From positions 4,340,001 to 4,404,000 of the forward strand of contig OZ255627.1 of NCBI GenBank assembly GCA_965276765.1: 64,000 bases of DNA, read 5' to 3'. Position numbers and translations under genes: made by a program. The number at the start of each line of letters is the position of its first letter. Position 1 is the stretch's first letter. This DNA is from G965276765 sp965276765. GTDB lineage: Bacteria > Actinomycetota > Acidimicrobiia > Acidimicrobiales > Palsa-688. The notes below the pieces were generated by a model. That model ran no database searches, had not been told where the DNA came from, and saw only the letters and a program-made list of their open reading frames with translations. Shown here piece by piece: positions 63,020-64,000 of the stretch.

Positions 63020-64000
63020 GGCTCTTCTTCCCTGCGGTGGGGGTGAGCGCCGGTGGGTGACGGGCGGGGTCCGCGTCTGAGAGGGGGTCGAGGCCTCAGG
63101 ATCAGAAGCGACCAAGCATCCTCTCCTGGAGGCCTCGACCGTTGTGTGAGCCTACGACCGGCGTCTGCGCGCGCCGTGACGACGTGGCCGGCTATTGCGA
63201 CCGCTGTGATCTGCTCGTCGGCCTCGACGGGCTGCATGTGGTCAGCGTCGTGCGCAGCGACGCCGGCTTGAGGGTGACTGTCGAGTCGCCGTCACGGGTG
63301 GGGGGCTGCCCGGTCTGCGGGGTGGTGGCGGAGAGTCATGGCCGGCGGAAGGTGACCTTGGTCGACACGCCGTGCTTCGCCCGGCCGGTGAAGCTGGTGT
63401 GGTTGAAGCGGACCTGGTGCTGCGCCGAGCCCGACTGCGAGGGCAAGGGCTTCACCGAGACCCACCCGCAGGTCGCCCGGGCCCGGGCGTTGCTGACGGT
63501 CCGGGCGTGTTGGTGGGCGATCCGCCAGATGCGCTTCGAGCACGCCAGCGTGTCGGGCCTGGCCCGCCAGCTCGGGGTCACCTGGAAGACCCTGTGGCGG
63601 GCGATGCGCCCGCTGCTCCAGGCGATGGCCGACGACACCTCACGCTTCGACGGCGTTGCCCGCCTCGGGGTCGACGAGCACGTCTGGCATCACGTCTCTC
63701 CGCTGCCGGCTGATCTGGGCGGGCGGGGACCGAAGGAGCTGACCGGTATGGTCGACCTCACCCCCGGCCCCGACGGGAAGACACGCGCCCGGCTGCTCGA
63801 TCTGGTCCCGGGCCGGTCCGGGAAGGCGTATGGCGACTGGCTCGCCGAGCGCGGACCTGCCTTCCGGGGTCGGGTGAAAGAAGCGACCCTCGACCCGTTC
63901 CACGGCTACAAGAACGCCATCGACGAGCACCTCGAAGACGCCACCGCGGTGCTCGACGCGTTCCATGTCGTGAAGTTGGGCACCGCCGCGCTCGACGAGG
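63020..64000 (+). mobile_element. ISL3-family element, left part (runs off the window)
   Basis: ggctcttc at 63020 matches the usual start of ISL3 terminal repeats; the transposase gene begins about 120 bp later. The right end lies outside the window. The assignment of the left border is by resemblance only. Confidence 0.55.
63142..64000 (+). CDS. ISL3-family transposase (partial, 3' end outside)
   Basis: At least 286 codons open to the window end. The N-terminal part reads LLVGLDGLHVVSVVRSDAGLRVTVES and has a zinc-finger pattern GGCPVCGVVAESHGRR ... WCCAEPDC; a second HTH is ASVSGLARQLGVTWKTLWRAM. Two DDE aspartates are visible in RLGVDEHVWHH and DPFHGYKNAIDEHLED. The start is uncertain: TTG at 63142 or GTG at 63184. 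No frame break in the visible part. Confidence 0.85.
   Translation, partial: MCEPTTGVCARRDDVAGYCDRCDLLVGLDGLHVVSVVRSDAGLRVTVESPSRVGGCPVCGVVAESHGRRKVTLVDTPCFARPVKLVWLKRTWCCAEPDCEGKGFTETHPQVARARALLTVRACWWAIRQMRFEHASVSGLARQLGVTWKTLWRAMRPLLQAMADDTSRFDGVARLGVDEHVWHHVSPLPADLGGRGPKELTGMVDLTPGPDGKTRARLLDLVPGRSGKAYGDWLAERGPAFRGRVKEATLDPFHGYKNAIDEHLEDATAVLDAFHVVKLGTAALDE

Noticed and set aside
1..64000. CRISPR array
   Set aside because: No regularly spaced repeat-spacer structure and no cas genes were seen; the only tandem repeats are short (18-bp and 7-bp units).

Overview
The window is uniformly GC-rich and looks like an actinobacterial chromosome. Supporting signs are an F420-type luciferase-like oxidoreductase, the TreY-TreZ trehalose pathway, a lysine-rich conserved protein seen in Actinobacteria (12647-13105), NfuA, a MobF relaxase of actinobacterial type, and frequent GTG starts. 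Acidimicrobiia or a relative is my guess from the overall look, not something the sequence proves.

Left part (1 to about 29 kb) is mostly stable chromosome. It holds the end of a peptide/oligopeptide ABC transporter operon (permease end, two ATPases), a secreted phosphodiester-glycosidase-like lipoprotein, a LysR regulator, an enolase-superfamily enzyme, aconitase, YceH, AspRS, a YjbR-like protein, an LLM oxidoreductase and NfuA. At 14.7-17.4 kb an ATP-grasp enzyme is followed by a B12-binding-type radical SAM protein with a C-terminal Cys-Cys-Ser-Glu-Pro tail; I think this is the most promising uncharacterised pathway here. At 17.4-22.9 kb lies a CoA-ester catabolic cluster (acyl-CoA ligase, SDR, TetR regulator, NTF2-like protein, two crotonases). 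Two nearly identical 20-bp sites, one before each transcription unit, mark a likely TetR operator. Gene remnants, a methyltransferase and a VapBC-type toxin-antitoxin pair with a palindromic operator follow.

Middle part: tRNA-Val, treZ-treY, a monoacylglycerol-lipase-like hydrolase, then tRNA-Cys(GCA) at 35.57 kb. Directly downstream of that tRNA sits an integrative element: a frameshifted tyrosine integrase, an excisionase-like HTH protein, a low-GC gap that could hold oriT, and a 1057-residue MobF relaxase-helicase. Accessory genes follow (DJ-1-like, cupin, HEPN toxin with a reduced nucleotidyltransferase partner, CGNR regulator with EamA exporter, MetE-like methyltransferase, aldo-keto reductase).

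Right part (48-64 kb) is an insertion-sequence graveyard. An IS110 element (about 50820-52740) splits a gene whose two halves are still recognisable on either side. An intact DDE insertion sequence with perfect 22-bp inverted repeats follows, then an IS21 element wedged between the broken 5' ends of a divergent PfpI-like gene and an alcohol dehydrogenase, and finally an ISL3-type transposase running off the window. The IS110 and IS21 elements, although unrelated, carry related small zinc-ribbon genes as their last ORF. Many genes from 47 kb onward differ from an intact reading frame by a single base, often in a run of C or G, so true decay and sequencing error should be separated before these are called dead.
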